From Arenicellaceae bacterium (GTDB taxonomy: Bacteria; Pseudomonadota; Gammaproteobacteria; Arenicellales; Arenicellaceae): 64,000 nt of DNA. Each line of letters opens with the position of its first letter. The first letter of the stretch is position 1. Made by a program: the position numbers and the translations under genes. This document shows, one piece after another, positions 25,667 to 36,162 of this stretch. The notes under the pieces are model-generated. The model did no database searches. It saw only the letters and a program-made list of their open reading frames with translations, and was not told the origin of the DNA. Location: assembly GCA_029246505.1 (NCBI GenBank), contig JAQWNC010000012.1, positions 1 through 64,000 on the forward strand, written 5' to 3'.

Positions 25667-28291
25667 ATGCTTGATCAATCCGTGGCACCTTCAGCCGCAA
25701 AAAAAACTATTTACCTAAAAGATTACCGGGCACCAAGTTTTTTGGTCGATTCGGTGTCGCTGAAATTTGAACTCGGCGAAACGGTCACTACTGTGGTTAG
25801 CAAGCTCATCATTCGAAGGAATAAAGACACTAACAGTGATGCGCCATTGGTGCTTGATGGAGAGCAACTTGAATTAACTCGTTTGGAGCTAGATGCTAGG
25901 CAACTAGAGGAGTCTGAGTATCAGCTAGAGAGCGATCAACTAGTCATTACCGATGTGCCAGATAAATTTGAGTTGGTTTCTATTGTGCTTATTAAGCCAC
26001 AAGAGAATACTCAATTATCTGGTTTGTATAAATCCAGCGGAAATTTCTGTACTCAGTGTGAAGCAGAGGGTTTTCGTAGAATAACGTTTTTTCCTGATAG
26101 GCCAGATGTGTTGTCGGTATTTTCTGTTCGGATAGTGGCCGACCACAAGCTATATCCGGTTCTTTTATCTAATGGCAACCCATCTAAAAAAGGAGAGATG
26201 GATGATGGGAGGCACTGGACATTGTGGGAAGACCCTTGGCCCAAGCCTAGCTATTTGTTCGCCCTGGTAGCTGGTGATTTAGGGCATATAGAAGATAATT
26301 TCGTCACTATGGGTGGCACGGAGGTGAGGCTAAGAATATATACTGAGCATCACAATTTAAAAAAATGTGATCATGCCATGCGGTCCTTGCGTAAATCCAT
26401 GCAGTGGGACGAAGAGGTTTATGGTCGAGAGTACGATTTGGATGTCTACAACATTGTCGCCGTTGATGATTTCAATATGGGTGCTATGGAGAATAAAGGC
26501 CTAAACGTCTTTAACTCAAAATATGTATTGGCGCTGCCAGATACTGCAACTGACGTAGATTACGAAGGTATTGAGTCGGTAATTGGGCATGAGTATTTTC
26601 ACAACTGGTCCGGCAACCGGGTAACTTGTCGCGATTGGTTTCAATTAAGCCTTAAAGAAGGTTTTACGGTTTTTCGCGACCAGGAATTTAGCGCTGACAT
26701 GGGCTCGAGGGGGGTGAAGCGAATCCGTGATGTACGGGTGCTTAGAAGCGCTCAATTTGCTGAAGATGCTGGTCCGATGGCACATCCTATAAGGCCAGAC
26801 TCTTATGAGGAAATAAATAACTTTTATACCGTAACGGTTTACAACAAAGGCGCTGAAGTAGTTCGGATGCTTAGACATGTTGTAGGTAACGAACAATTCC
26901 GTGCCGGAACCAATTTGTATTTTAATAGGCACGATGGACAGGCAGTAACCACTGAAGATTTCGTGCAGGCGATCGAGGATGCAAATGGCCTACAGTTGGA
27001 GCAATTTCGGCGCTGGTACAGTCAGGCAGGCACGCCAGAAGTTCATGCGCGCGTGGCATATAATGCTACCAGCAGCACAGCTTCGATTATACTTTCGCAG
27101 ACGTGCTCTGATACGCCTGGGCAAACGGACAAGTTACCATTTCAAATACCAGTAGTGATCGAGGCTTATGATCAAAGCGGAAATCAGTTGATTGAAGAAA
27201 CAACACTTTCTTTAACTGAATCTAGTCAGGAATTTACATTCACTGATTTGGTTGCTCGTCCGACATTTTCTATTTTGCGTGGTTTTTCGGCGCCTGTAAA
27301 ACTCACATTAGATAGTGAGCAAGAAGATAACAGCGTACTAATGCGTTTTGATTCTGACCCGTTTAATCGATGGGAGTGTTTTCAGAAGCAGTTCAAAGCG
27401 TTGATGATGGACAACCTGGAAGCCCCGAGCAGGCTGACGGCTGAATTGTTACCCGCAGTACTCGTTGAGGCGCTGGCTGACGTGCTCGGTGGAGATGATA
27501 ATGCTTTAGCCGCTGAGATCATGCGCCTGCCGCCCGAGTCTTATATTGCCAGTTTTTGCACACCGATTGATCCACAGGCTATTTATGCGGTGCGTCAGGC
27601 GTTGACGATGGCACTGGTGCGCCGATTAGAGTCAGAGCTGTTGACAGCTTACCGACAGTGCACCGATGAAGAAGCCGAATACCGCGTAGAGCCTACTGAT
27701 ATTGGTAGGCGTGCATTGAGGAATATGTGCTTGCGTTATCTAGTAGAGCTGGAATATCCAGACTATTTGGCACTGACAATGGAGCAGTATGAATCAAGCG
27801 ATTGCATGACCGACACTTTGGCGGCGCTTTCATGCTTGATGGCTACGAACCACCCTGAGTTGGAGTCAATACTGGCGTCATTTTTCGAGAGTTGGCAGAA
27901 TGAACCGTTAGTGTTAGATAAGTGGCTTTCGTTACAAGCAATGGCATCGACTAACGATGTGCTTGATCGGGTTATGGCGTTGCGTCAACACAAAGCTTTT
28001 TCTATTAGTAATCCAAACAAAGTTCGCGCTTTATTTGGAGCCTTTGCCAGTGGCAATGCTACTGGATTTCATCGTACTGATGGCGCTGGGTATCAATTTG
28101 TTGCCGATGCGATTATTGAGCTTGATTCGATGAATCCGCAAACAGCTGCGCGCTTAATGAGTCCTTTTAATCAATGGCGCAAATATCGCCCAGACTTAGC
28201 AGACAAAATGAAACAGCAAATCGAGAGAATTTATGCTTCACCCAATTTATCAGCGGATGTATCTGAACTTGCCAGTAAAGCATTAGCGTAA
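25667..28291 (+). CDS. pepN: Aminopeptidase N
   Basis: An 874-residue M1 metallopeptidase that removes N-terminal residues from peptides in the cytoplasm. The exopeptidase motif GAMEN is at about 272-276 (Glu275), the zinc site HEYFHNWSGN at His308-His312, and the third ligand Glu331 is 18 residues on. Length and the C-terminal helical domain fit E. coli PepN. The ATG at 25667 is chosen over a TTG 15 bases upstream. A 129-base gap separates it from the PHP gene, so it may have its own promoter. Confidence 0.95.
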   Translation: MLDQSVAPSAAKKTIYLKDYRAPSFLVDSVSLKFELGETVTTVVSKLIIRRNKDTNSDAPLVLDGEQLELTRLELDARQLEESEYQLESDQLVITDVPDKFELVSIVLIKPQENTQLSGLYKSSGNFCTQCEAEGFRRITFFPDRPDVLSVFSVRIVADHKLYPVLLSNGNPSKKGEMDDGRHWTLWEDPWPKPSYLFALVAGDLGHIEDNFVTMGGTEVRLRIYTEHHNLKKCDHAMRSLRKSMQWDEEVYGREYDLDVYNIVAVDDFNMGAMENKGLNVFNSKYVLALPDTATDVDYEGIESVIGHEYFHNWSGNRVTCRDWFQLSLKEGFTVFRDQEFSADMGSRGVKRIRDVRVLRSAQFAEDAGPMAHPIRPDSYEEINNFYTVTVYNKGAEVVRMLRHVVGNEQFRAGTNLYFNRHDGQAVTTEDFVQAIEDANGLQLEQFRRWYSQAGTPEVHARVAYNATSSTASIILSQTCSDTPGQTDKLPFQIPVVIEAYDQSGNQLIEETTLSLTESSQEFTFTDLVARPTFSILRGFSAPVKLTLDSEQEDNSVLMRFDSDPFNRWECFQKQFKALMMDNLEAPSRLTAELLPAVLVEALADVLGGDDNALAAEIMRLPPESYIASFCTPIDPQAIYAVRQALTMALVRRLESELLTAYRQCTDEEAEYRVEPTDIGRRALRNMCLRYLVELEYPDYLALTMEQYESSDCMTDTLAALSCLMATNHPELESILASFFESWQNEPLVLDKWLSLQAMASTNDVLDRVMALRQHKAFSISNPNKVRALFGAFASGNATGFHRTDGAGYQFVADAIIELDSMNPQTAARLMSPFNQWRKYRPDLADKMKQQIERIYASPNLSADVSELASKALA

Positions 28292-28391
28292 AAATGTGAG
28301 GTTATTGTGAGATGCTACGAATATCGAAATAGCTGGGGAATAATTTACGCAAACAAGCCGATGGGTATGCGTACCAGATTGCTGGTAATTA

Positions 28392-30554
28392 TTAAACGGC
28401 GCTTAAATTGGCATAGGCCGAGACTAACCATTTACTTCCGGCACTACTAAAATTCACTTGCACTCGTGCATATTCACCTTGGCCTTCAACGTTCATGATT
28501 ACGCCTTCACCGAATTTGGGATGGGTAACCAATGTGCCAACACCAAACCCTGGTAGAGTGTCAGCCAATGCCGCGGGCGAGGAAGTAGCCGCTTGGGCTG
28601 GTCCCTCACTTTGACGAGTGGCACGAATCACATTAAGCATTGCCTCGGGGATCTCATCCAAAAAACGAGAGGGACTAGTATACTTTTCCTGGCCATAAAG
28701 TCTTCTTACTTCCGCATGCGATAAGTATAAGTGTTTCATCGCACGGGTCATTCCTACATAGCAAAGCCGTCGTTCCTCCTCCAGTCGTCCCGGCTCATCG
28801 ATAGAGCGCTGATGCGGAAATAAGCCTTCTTCAAGCCCGGTAAGGAATACCAAGTTAAACTCCAAGCCCTTCGCTGAATGAAGGCTCATAAGTTGCACAC
28901 AGTCTTCCCATTCCTCGGCCTGACCTTCACCTGCCTCCAAAGCCGCGTGCGACAAGAATGACGACAGCGGCCCTAAATCTTCATCTTCTACTGAAAAATG
29001 TCGGGCTGCCGAGACTAGTTCTTCCAGATTTTCTGTTCGAGCTTGGCCGCGCTCACTTTTATCTTTTTTGTGATGTTCCAGCAGGCTGGATATTTCCAAC
29101 ATGGCGCTAATCTGGGCAGGAAGGTCTTGATCTTCTAGTTGTAGGCCTAGTTCTTCAATTAATTCGATAAATGCGTCAAGCGCACTGTGCGCGCGCGCGG
29201 CAAATGATTTTTGCGCCAGCATTTGGCGGGTAGCGTCCCATATACTAATTTGTTGGACTTGAGCATGCGTGCGCACCTTTTCAAGCGTTGTATTTCCGAT
29301 GCCCCGAGTGGGTGTATTTACAATTCGCTCAAAAGCCACGTCATTGTCGTGACTGCTAGCTAGCCTTAGGTATGCCAAAGCATCCTTAATTTCTGCACGC
29401 TCGAAAAAACGCAGTCCACCGTACACGCGATACGGCATGCCAGCATCTAATAATATTTCTTCAAACACGCGAGATTGTGCATTAGAGCGATAAAGAATAG
29501 CGGTTTGTGCACGTTCTCCACCACCGTTGACCCAATCGTGAATCCGGTCGATTACGAATCGGGCTTCATCTGATTCGTTGTATGCGGTATAGAGCTGTAC
29601 TGGATCACCATCGTCATCCGCGGTCCACAGCTTTTTACCCAGACGACCAGAGTTTTGTTCGATAACGGCGTTAGCGGCTGCCAAAATATTACCGGTCGAT
29701 CTGTAGTTTTGCTCCAGACGTACGGTTCGAGTAGTTGGAAAGTCTTTTTCAAACTGCAAAATATTTTCAACTTTGGCGCCGCGCCAACCATAAATTGATT
29801 GGTCATCATCGCCAACTACAAATAGATTCTTATGTTTAGCGACGAGCAAGGTTAGCCATTCATATTGGATGCTATTGGTGTCTTGAAATTCGTCGACTAA
29901 AATATGCTGAAAGCGCTGTTGATAGCGTTGTTGAAGTACTTCGTTGTTGCGAATCAACTCATAGGCACGTAACAATAACTCGGAGAAATCAACCAAGCCA
30001 AATCGATGACAAAGATTCTCGTATTTCTCGTAGACTCCGAGTAGCGTCTGTTGTTGTAAGTCTTGAGTTTGTGCAATTTGTGCAGCGCGCCGACCTTCCT
30101 CTTTGTGCGAATTAATAAACCATTGAATTTGCTTGGCGGGCCAATAGGCTTCATCTAGCGCTAGTTCTTTAAGCGCCCTCTTGATTAAGCGGAGTTGGTC
30201 ATCGCTATCGAGAATCTGAAAGTCCTTTTGCAGACCGGCTTCTTCGTGATGGTGGCGCAGCAACCTGTGAGCCAAGCCGTGAAAGGTGCCCATCCACATA
30301 CCGCCGACTGGTACGCCGAGCATCTGTTCAATGCGGTTCTGCATTTCACGAGCAGCCTTGTTGGTAAAGGTGACAGCCAAAATGGATAGTGGTGAGGTGT
30401 TTAATCCTTCGACTAACCACGCAATGCGAGAAGTAAGCACACGAGTTTTACCGCTTCCTGCACCAGCGATAATGAGCGCCGGACCAGGCTCTAACGCGAC
30501 GGCATCGCGTTGGGCATCATTTAGCCCGTCAAAAATATGGGAAACATCCACCAC
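28392..30554 (-). CDS. uvrD: DNA helicase II
   Basis: A 720-residue superfamily 1A helicase. Walker A GAGSGKT is at residues 31-37, followed by LAVTFTNKAAREMQNRI, the DEFQDTN box and QNYRSTGNIL; the end has the UvrD-type VTHPKFGEGVIMNVEGQG tail. It unwinds DNA in mismatch and nucleotide excision repair. Start is GTG GTG, with the second as an alternative. It is 16 bases after glmS on the same strand, so it may be co-transcribed with glmS, though the two functions are unrelated. Confidence 0.95.
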   Translation of the reverse strand: MVDVSHIFDGLNDAQRDAVALEPGPALIIAGAGSGKTRVLTSRIAWLVEGLNTSPLSILAVTFTNKAAREMQNRIEQMLGVPVGGMWMGTFHGLAHRLLRHHHEEAGLQKDFQILDSDDQLRLIKRALKELALDEAYWPAKQIQWFINSHKEEGRRAAQIAQTQDLQQQTLLGVYEKYENLCHRFGLVDFSELLLRAYELIRNNEVLQQRYQQRFQHILVDEFQDTNSIQYEWLTLLVAKHKNLFVVGDDDQSIYGWRGAKVENILQFEKDFPTTRTVRLEQNYRSTGNILAAANAVIEQNSGRLGKKLWTADDDGDPVQLYTAYNESDEARFVIDRIHDWVNGGGERAQTAILYRSNAQSRVFEEILLDAGMPYRVYGGLRFFERAEIKDALAYLRLASSHDNDVAFERIVNTPTRGIGNTTLEKVRTHAQVQQISIWDATRQMLAQKSFAARAHSALDAFIELIEELGLQLEDQDLPAQISAMLEISSLLEHHKKDKSERGQARTENLEELVSAARHFSVEDEDLGPLSSFLSHAALEAGEGQAEEWEDCVQLMSLHSAKGLEFNLVFLTGLEEGLFPHQRSIDEPGRLEEERRLCYVGMTRAMKHLYLSHAEVRRLYGQEKYTSPSRFLDEIPEAMLNVIRATRQSEGPAQAATSSPAALADTLPGFGVGTLVTHPKFGEGVIMNVEGQGEYARVQVNFSSAGSKWLVSAYANLSAV

Positions 30555-30570
30555 GACTTATTACTAGTTT

Positions 30571-32397
30571 TTACTGAACTGTTACAGATTTTGCAAGATT
30601 GCGTGGCTTGTCAATATCAGTGCCTTTAAGCAATGCTACATGGTAGGCCAGCAATTGCAGCGGGATGGTATAAATAATTGGCGCGATACAGTTGTCCACC
30701 GGGGCGACTTTGAGTGTGGTTGTATTGTGGTCATCAATAATGCCGCTGGCGGGGTCGGCGAAGATCACCAGTTGACCGCCGCGGGCACTGACCTCCTGTA
30801 AGTTTCCTTTAAGTTTTTGGATCAGCATGTTGTTGGGTGCAACTGCAACCACTGGCATATTTTCATCAACTAGGGCTAACGGACCATGCTTTAATTCACC
30901 AGCAGCGTATGCCTCAGCGTGAATATAGGAAATTTCTTTGAGTTTTAACGCGCCTTCAAGTGCAATTGGAAATTGATCGCCGCGGCCAAGAAAAAGCGCA
31001 TGTTGTTTATTGCTAAATCGTTCTGCGATTTTGGCTATTTCAGGTTCAAGTTCCAATGCCCGTTCTATATGGGCAGGTAATTCGCGAAGCTCCCTAACTA
31101 TTGCCGCTTCATCGGCCTGAGGTTGGGTGCGTCGGCGCAAGCAAAGGCCTAGCATTAACAGTACAGCAAGTTGCGTTGTAAAAGCCTTAGTGGAGGCCAC
31201 ACCTATCTCGGGCCCGGCGTGAGTCATCATCGCCAGATCGCTCGCTCGCACCAATGAACTTTCGGGTACATTGCAAATAGATAGCGTATTGGAATAGCCA
31301 AGAGTTTTGGCAAGTTCCAACGCACTTATGGTGTCTAGCGTCTCTCCTGATTGGGAGATAGTTACAAACAATGTGCCTGCGTCGACTACATGGTTGCGAT
31401 TGATATATTCACTGGCAATTTCCACGTCGCAGCCAATACTAAAGTTTTCAAACCAGTAGCGTGCCACCATTGCAGCATGATAGCTGGTACCACACGCGAT
31501 CAGTTTCACCTTACGTGTATCGTCGAAAACCTGCCCCGCTGTGCTACTAAATGCCTGTTCCAGTACATGGTCACCTACGATGCGGCCTTCCAGGGTATCC
31601 GCAATTACGCGACCTTGCTCATGAATTTCTTTGAGCATATAATGCTCGTAGCCGTCCAGCGTGATGTCAGAATCGGATAAGGTGCTTACCAGAGTTTTGC
31701 GCTCGACTGTGTATCCCTCTGTATCGGCTATCGTCAGACCATCGGGTCTTAATATTGCGACGTCACCATCTTCCAGCACTTTATAATTTTGTACTACGGA
31801 TACTAGCGCAGACATGTCTGAAGCGACGTAGTATTCGCTCTCGCCAATGCCAATTAGTAGTGGAGAGCTTTTTCTGGCAACAACCAGGGTGTCGGGCTCA
31901 TCGCTACAAATCACACCTAGACCCCAGGCGCCTTCAAGCTGTTGTACGGTATTGCGCACTGCGCCCACAAAATCAGCGCCAGATTGCATTTCAGCATCGA
32001 TTTTATGTGCAAGTACTTCAGTGTCCGTTTCAGAGGTAAATATGTAGCCTTTATTGCGCAGGTCTTGGGCCAACTCCTGATAGTTTTCGATGATACCGTT
32101 GTGCACTAGAGCGATGCGTTGGTTGGATAAATGCGGGTGGGCATTGTGCTCAGAGGGTGCGCCATGGGTGGCCCAGCGGGTGTGTGCTATGCCTATATTC
32201 CCTCGAATATTAGTGCTTTCGACAAGTGTCTTTAGTTGCGAAACCCTACCGACGCTACGTTCACGATTTAATTTACCGTCACTATCTATAATCGCAATAC
32301 CCGCAGAATCGTAGCCTCTGTACTCGAGCTTCTGAAGCCCATTGATGAGCACGTCGACTACGTTGTTTCTCGCCAGAGCACCTACTATTCCACACAT
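30571..32397 (-). CDS. glmS: Glutamine--fructose-6-phosphate aminotransferase
   Basis: A 608-residue enzyme that makes glucosamine-6-phosphate, the first step to UDP-GlcNAc. The N-terminal glutaminase starts at Cys2 (MCGIVGALARN), with LEYRGYDSAGI and HTRWATHG. Two SIS domains follow (CGTSYHAAM, SQSGETLDT; ALFLGRGDQFPIALEGALKLKE), and the C-terminus ends in the family's LAKSVTVQ. It lies 46 bases after glmU in the same direction, so both steps of the pathway are probably co-expressed. No glmS ribozyme is expected or seen. Confidence 0.97.
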   Translation of the reverse strand: MCGIVGALARNNVVDVLINGLQKLEYRGYDSAGIAIIDSDGKLNRERSVGRVSQLKTLVESTNIRGNIGIAHTRWATHGAPSEHNAHPHLSNQRIALVHNGIIENYQELAQDLRNKGYIFTSETDTEVLAHKIDAEMQSGADFVGAVRNTVQQLEGAWGLGVICSDEPDTLVVARKSSPLLIGIGESEYYVASDMSALVSVVQNYKVLEDGDVAILRPDGLTIADTEGYTVERKTLVSTLSDSDITLDGYEHYMLKEIHEQGRVIADTLEGRIVGDHVLEQAFSSTAGQVFDDTRKVKLIACGTSYHAAMVARYWFENFSIGCDVEIASEYINRNHVVDAGTLFVTISQSGETLDTISALELAKTLGYSNTLSICNVPESSLVRASDLAMMTHAGPEIGVASTKAFTTQLAVLLMLGLCLRRRTQPQADEAAIVRELRELPAHIERALELEPEIAKIAERFSNKQHALFLGRGDQFPIALEGALKLKEISYIHAEAYAAGELKHGPLALVDENMPVVAVAPNNMLIQKLKGNLQEVSARGGQLVIFADPASGIIDDHNTTTLKVAPVDNCIAPIIYTIPLQLLAYHVALLKGTDIDKPRNLAKSVTVQ

Positions 32398-32443
32398 ACT
32401 GTCTCGCCTACTTTATTTGCTATCGGGCTTATTAATTACCGGA

Positions 32444-33829
32444 CTATTTTTTGGTCGGGCGTTTCCAGCCCTGAACGCTTTTTTGTTTGGTGCGCGATAT
32501 CGAGAGAGTGTCAGCTTCAACATCTGTGGTAACGGTAGTACCTGCACCTATGGTCGCATTGTTACCAATTGTGACTGGAGCAACCAATTGGCAGTCAGAG
32601 CCTACAAATACGTTTTCTCCAATTACCGTGCGGTGTTTGTACGCACCATCGTAATTGCATGTGATTACACCTGCGCCGATGTTAGTACTAGCCCCAATAT
32701 CGCTATCGCCAACGTAACTTAAATGGTTAGCTTTTGCGCCGGCCGCCAGCGTACTATTTTTTACTTCAACAAAGTTTCCTATTCGAACATTTTCACTGAG
32801 CTTACTGCCGGGACGAATTCGAGCGAATGGCCCTAGCACCGCAGAAGCGCCGACATGAGCATCTTCAATAACGCAATTGGGTTCTATCCTGCAGCCATCT
32901 GCCAAGACACTGCCGCGTACGATGCTGTTGGCACCAATAACTACGTTGCTGCCAATACAGGTTGGGCCTTCGATTATCGTGTTTATGTCGAGGCTGCAAT
33001 CCGGTTCGATACTTACGCTCCCACGAAACGTTACGCGAGCTGGGTCGATAATGCTTACTCCAGCATCCATGTACGTTTGCGCTCTGCGCATTTGATAATG
33101 TTTTTCACATTGCGCTAGGTCACTTCGGCTATTTACACCGAGTACTGAACTAAAATCGTTAGTGCAAATACCAGTGACAGAGTCGCCTTGAGCCTTAGCC
33201 AGCTTGATCACATCGGTTAGATAGTATTCTTGCTGATCATTGTTGTTTTCCAGCTTACTTAAGGCGCTACTTAACATGCTTACAGGCAAAGCCATGAATC
33301 CCGTATTAATTTCTCTGGTAGCTCGCTGCGAGTCATCACAATCACGATGTTCGACGATTTTGCATACGTTCCCTTCGGTATCTCGAATAATTCGCCCGTA
33401 TCCTGTGGGATCGTCGAGTTCGGTGGTGAGTAATGCCAACTGGTTCAGAGCTGCGGTTTCGATCAGCTTATTGAGTTCACCAGATTTGATTAGCGGCACG
33501 TCGCCGCAGAGTATCAACGCCGTATTTGCAGTATCTAGGTTTGGCAAAGCCTGCAGTACGGCATGGCCTGTGCCAAGTTGCTCGGCTTGCATAGCCCAAT
33601 TAACTTCGAGATCAGGGTGCGCATTCAACACATGTTTTTTAACAGCGCTGGCGTTTTGGCCAACTATGATGTGTATTTTGGTATTGGCTAGGCCCTTGGC
33701 GGCCTCAATTACATGGCTGATGAGAGCTTGCCCACCGACCGGGTGCAATACCTTGGTAAGCGCAGATTTCATGCGTGTACCCTGGCCAGCGGCAAGGATA
33801 ATTACGTCGATATTTGCAGCGGAGTTCAT
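32444..33829 (-). CDS. glmU: Bifunctional GlcNAc-1-P uridyltransferase / glucosamine-1-P acetyltransferase
   Basis: A 461-residue two-domain enzyme. The N-terminal pyrophosphorylase has LAAGQGTRMKS (about 12-23) and the C-terminal part is a left-handed beta helix (repeats such as GSNVVIGANSIVRGS, IRPGSKLSENVRIGNFVEVKN) with the acetyltransferase site. It completes UDP-GlcNAc synthesis. The ATG at 33829 fits the family start; an earlier frame start from a TTG would add a 25-residue basic extension. It is immediately upstream of glmS. Confidence 0.97.
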   Translation of the reverse strand: MNSAANIDVIILAAGQGTRMKSALTKVLHPVGGQALISHVIEAAKGLANTKIHIIVGQNASAVKKHVLNAHPDLEVNWAMQAEQLGTGHAVLQALPNLDTANTALILCGDVPLIKSGELNKLIETAALNQLALLTTELDDPTGYGRIIRDTEGNVCKIVEHRDCDDSQRATREINTGFMALPVSMLSSALSKLENNNDQQEYYLTDVIKLAKAQGDSVTGICTNDFSSVLGVNSRSDLAQCEKHYQMRRAQTYMDAGVSIIDPARVTFRGSVSIEPDCSLDINTIIEGPTCIGSNVVIGANSIVRGSVLADGCRIEPNCVIEDAHVGASAVLGPFARIRPGSKLSENVRIGNFVEVKNSTLAAGAKANHLSYVGDSDIGASTNIGAGVITCNYDGAYKHRTVIGENVFVGSDCQLVAPVTIGNNATIGAGTTVTTDVEADTLSISRTKQKSVQGWKRPTKK

Positions 33830-34048
33830 TTTGCGAACTATATCATTTTTGTGGATTGTTACGTAGGCTGCACGCGAACGTTGGGCCGGGTTGTCTGTTA
33901 ACAAATATAAATAAGTATTTGGGGTAAAGCGTTTGATTAGGTACAGTCACGCTATGGATGGCCAGTGTGTTTTGCTGAGCTATAGATTGAATATATTTAA
34001 ACGTGTTTTTATCTGTTAGAAAATCAATTAGCCAGATTTACGTTCCAG

Positions 34049-34240
34049 TTGGAGCTTATTTCATATCAACATTGGCTTATCGATCAGTTGTCCGCGCGGC
34101 TTGGTGCTGATAGTTTTAGTATTTCTATTTTGATTGACGAGCGCATGAAATCAAGTTTGTCAGGTGGGTGGCGGGACGTTCTTCAAGATTTGGAGCTAGC
34201 ATCCTCGAAGGATCATTTCAGCCTATATCGATTACGGTGA
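34049..34240 (+). CDS. Possible small ORF, unidentified
   Basis: The 519 bases between glmU and pdxA hold one plausible frame: 63 codons from a TTG, with the stretch YQHWLIDQLSARLGADSFSI and later GGWRDVLQDLELASSKDHF. It looks protein-like, but there is no ATG and no clear ribosome site, and I recognise no family. It may be a remnant of a gene once upstream of pdxA (surA is often there, but the residues visible do not look like SurA). I see nothing else in the gap. Confidence 0.25.
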   Translation: MELISYQHWLIDQLSARLGADSFSISILIDERMKSSLSGGWRDVLQDLELASSKDHFSLYRLR

Positions 34241-34348
34241 AGATCGCGAGTGACCAAGTACGTCTAACGCCTGTGGGCCGGGACTATATCTGACAGATTA
34301 TTGATGCAGATGGCTAGTTTGTTAGATTTTAATCTGTACAGTTGTACC

Positions 34349-35311
34349 ATGAATAAATTAATTGCAATAACTCCCGGGGAACCTGCGGGAGTGGGCCCAG
34401 ATTTGTTGATCCAGCTATGTCAGGAGCGGGTGATGTCTGGGTTATTAGTTGTGGCTTCAGTTGAACTATTGGATAAGCGCGCAGTTGAATTGGGGCTGCC
34501 GTTAAATTGCATAACTGGCGAAACAAGTGTGACTGCGCTTGGGCAGTTGGCGGTTCGTGATTTATCGCTTAGCAGTCTTCCGGAGGCCGGTGTGCCAAAT
34601 AACGAAAATGCGGGGCACTTGCTGGCTGCGCTTGATATTGCTATTGACGGCTGCCTTACAGGAGAATTTAGCGCTATGGTTACTGGCCCGGTCAATAAAG
34701 CAATGATTAGTAATGCTGGTTACGCATTTTTGGGGCATACCGAATATCTTGCCGAGCGAGCAGGTACGGTATTGCCAGTTATGTTGTTGGCAACGGACGA
34801 GTTACGGGTCGCGCTAGCAACAACCCATTTGGCTTTAAAGGATGTGCCAGGCGCTATTAATAAGGATTTGATTGAAAATGTAGTTCGTGTGATTGATCAG
34901 CAATTTGCTGGTAAATTTGGTATAGATTCGCCGCGCATTGGAGTGTGTGGCCTAAACCCACATGCCGGTGAAGGCGGTTATTTAGGTAGCGAAGAAATTG
35001 ATCATATTATTCCAGCATTGGATCAGTTGCGTTCGGAGGGGGTAAAGGTTGATGGACCACTGCCAGCGGACACCGCGTTTACCGAACATATGCTTGAGCA
35101 ATATGATGTGATGCTGGCGATGTATCACGATCAAGGCTTGCCGGTTCTCAAACACCATGGTTTTGGTCGAGCAGCCAATATTACCTTGGGTTTGCCGTTT
35201 GTGCGCACTTCAGTGGACCATGGCACTGCATTTGATATTGCTGGGTCTGGTACCGCCGACTTGGGTGGTATGAAAACAGCGTTAGCCTATGCTAGTGCAT
35301 TAACCACTTGA
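34349..35311 (+). CDS. pdxA: 4-hydroxythreonine-4-phosphate dehydrogenase
   Basis: A 320-residue enzyme of pyridoxal phosphate synthesis. Family marks are ITPGEPAGVGPDL at the start, GPVNKAMI and GHTEYLAE in the middle, GLNPHAGEGG, and YHDQGLPVLKHHGFG with the metal-binding histidines. The ATG at 34349 matches the family N-terminus; an upstream in-frame start would add 16 unrelated residues. Its stop TGA overlaps the TTG start of rsmA, the classical pdxA-rsmA pair, so the two are translationally coupled. Confidence 0.96.
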   Translation: MNKLIAITPGEPAGVGPDLLIQLCQERVMSGLLVVASVELLDKRAVELGLPLNCITGETSVTALGQLAVRDLSLSSLPEAGVPNNENAGHLLAALDIAIDGCLTGEFSAMVTGPVNKAMISNAGYAFLGHTEYLAERAGTVLPVMLLATDELRVALATTHLALKDVPGAINKDLIENVVRVIDQQFAGKFGIDSPRIGVCGLNPHAGEGGYLGSEEIDHIIPALDQLRSEGVKVDGPLPADTAFTEHMLEQYDVMLAMYHDQGLPVLKHHGFGRAANITLGLPFVRTSVDHGTAFDIAGSGTADLGGMKTALAYASALTT

Positions 35312-36108
35312 GGGATGAAACCTTTCTGCCCGCCCGCAAGGGTTTGGGGCAAAACTTTCTGCATGATCAAAGAGTGATCGCGGATATCGTTGCTGGATTG
35401 AATCCGAAGATCGACGATACCGTTGTAGAAATCGGACCCGGGCGGGGTGCGCTTACCAAGTTGTTGTTAGAACGTGAGTGTGATCTGCACTTGATTGAAT
35501 TTGATCGAGATTTAGCAAATTATTGGAGAGATAAAGCGGCCACGATTGCACACTTAACTTTGTATGAGATTGATGTGCTGAAGTTTGATTTCGGTGATTT
35601 CTTGGGTAATAGCCCAATAAGGGTAATTGGAAATTTACCGTACAATATTTCTAGCCCAGTATTGTTTCGATTACTCGAAGCTAGGAAGCGAATAACTGAC
35701 ATGGTATTTATGTTTCAAAAAGAGGTGGTCGACCGCATGGTTGCACAACCGGGAAGTAAACAGTTTGGGCGCTTGTCTGTCATGTTGCAGCAGGCCTGTA
35801 GATGTGAGCGAATATTACAGGTTCCTGCAGGTGCATTTTCACCACCGCCTAAGGTAAAATCAGCGGTGGTAAGAATAGTACCGCAGGAGGTCTCTGATTA
35901 CAGGCTAATAGACGAAGGAGTATTTGGTCGGTTGGTTAAACAGGCATTTTCGATGCGTCGTAAAACACTTAGGAATTCATTGAAAGAGTGGTTCGATGCG
36001 AAAGATTATGAAACACTGGAAATTGATTCCAGCAATCGGCCAGAACGTTTAGCGGTTGGGCAGTTTGTCGCACTGGCTAATTGTTTTGCGAACAAAAGTG
36101 GATTGTAA
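35308..36108 (+). CDS. rsmA: 16S rRNA dimethyladenosine methyltransferase
   Basis: A 266-residue enzyme that dimethylates two adenines near the 3' end of 16S rRNA. It shows GLGQNFLHD, the AdoMet loop VEIGPGRGALT (about 41-52), the catalytic NLPYNISSPV (about 110-120) and the C-terminal domain with FSPPPKVKSAVVRI. The start is a TTG overlapping the pdxA stop by four bases. apaG and apaH, which often follow, are absent. Confidence 0.96.
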   Translation: MRDETFLPARKGLGQNFLHDQRVIADIVAGLNPKIDDTVVEIGPGRGALTKLLLERECDLHLIEFDRDLANYWRDKAATIAHLTLYEIDVLKFDFGDFLGNSPIRVIGNLPYNISSPVLFRLLEARKRITDMVFMFQKEVVDRMVAQPGSKQFGRLSVMLQQACRCERILQVPAGAFSPPPKVKSAVVRIVPQEVSDYRLIDEGVFGRLVKQAFSMRRKTLRNSLKEWFDAKDYETLEIDSSNRPERLAVGQFVALANCFANKSGL

Positions 36109-36162
36109 GTTAGTATTTAGAATAGATACCAAAACAACTAGTAATAAAAAATAGAATTAATA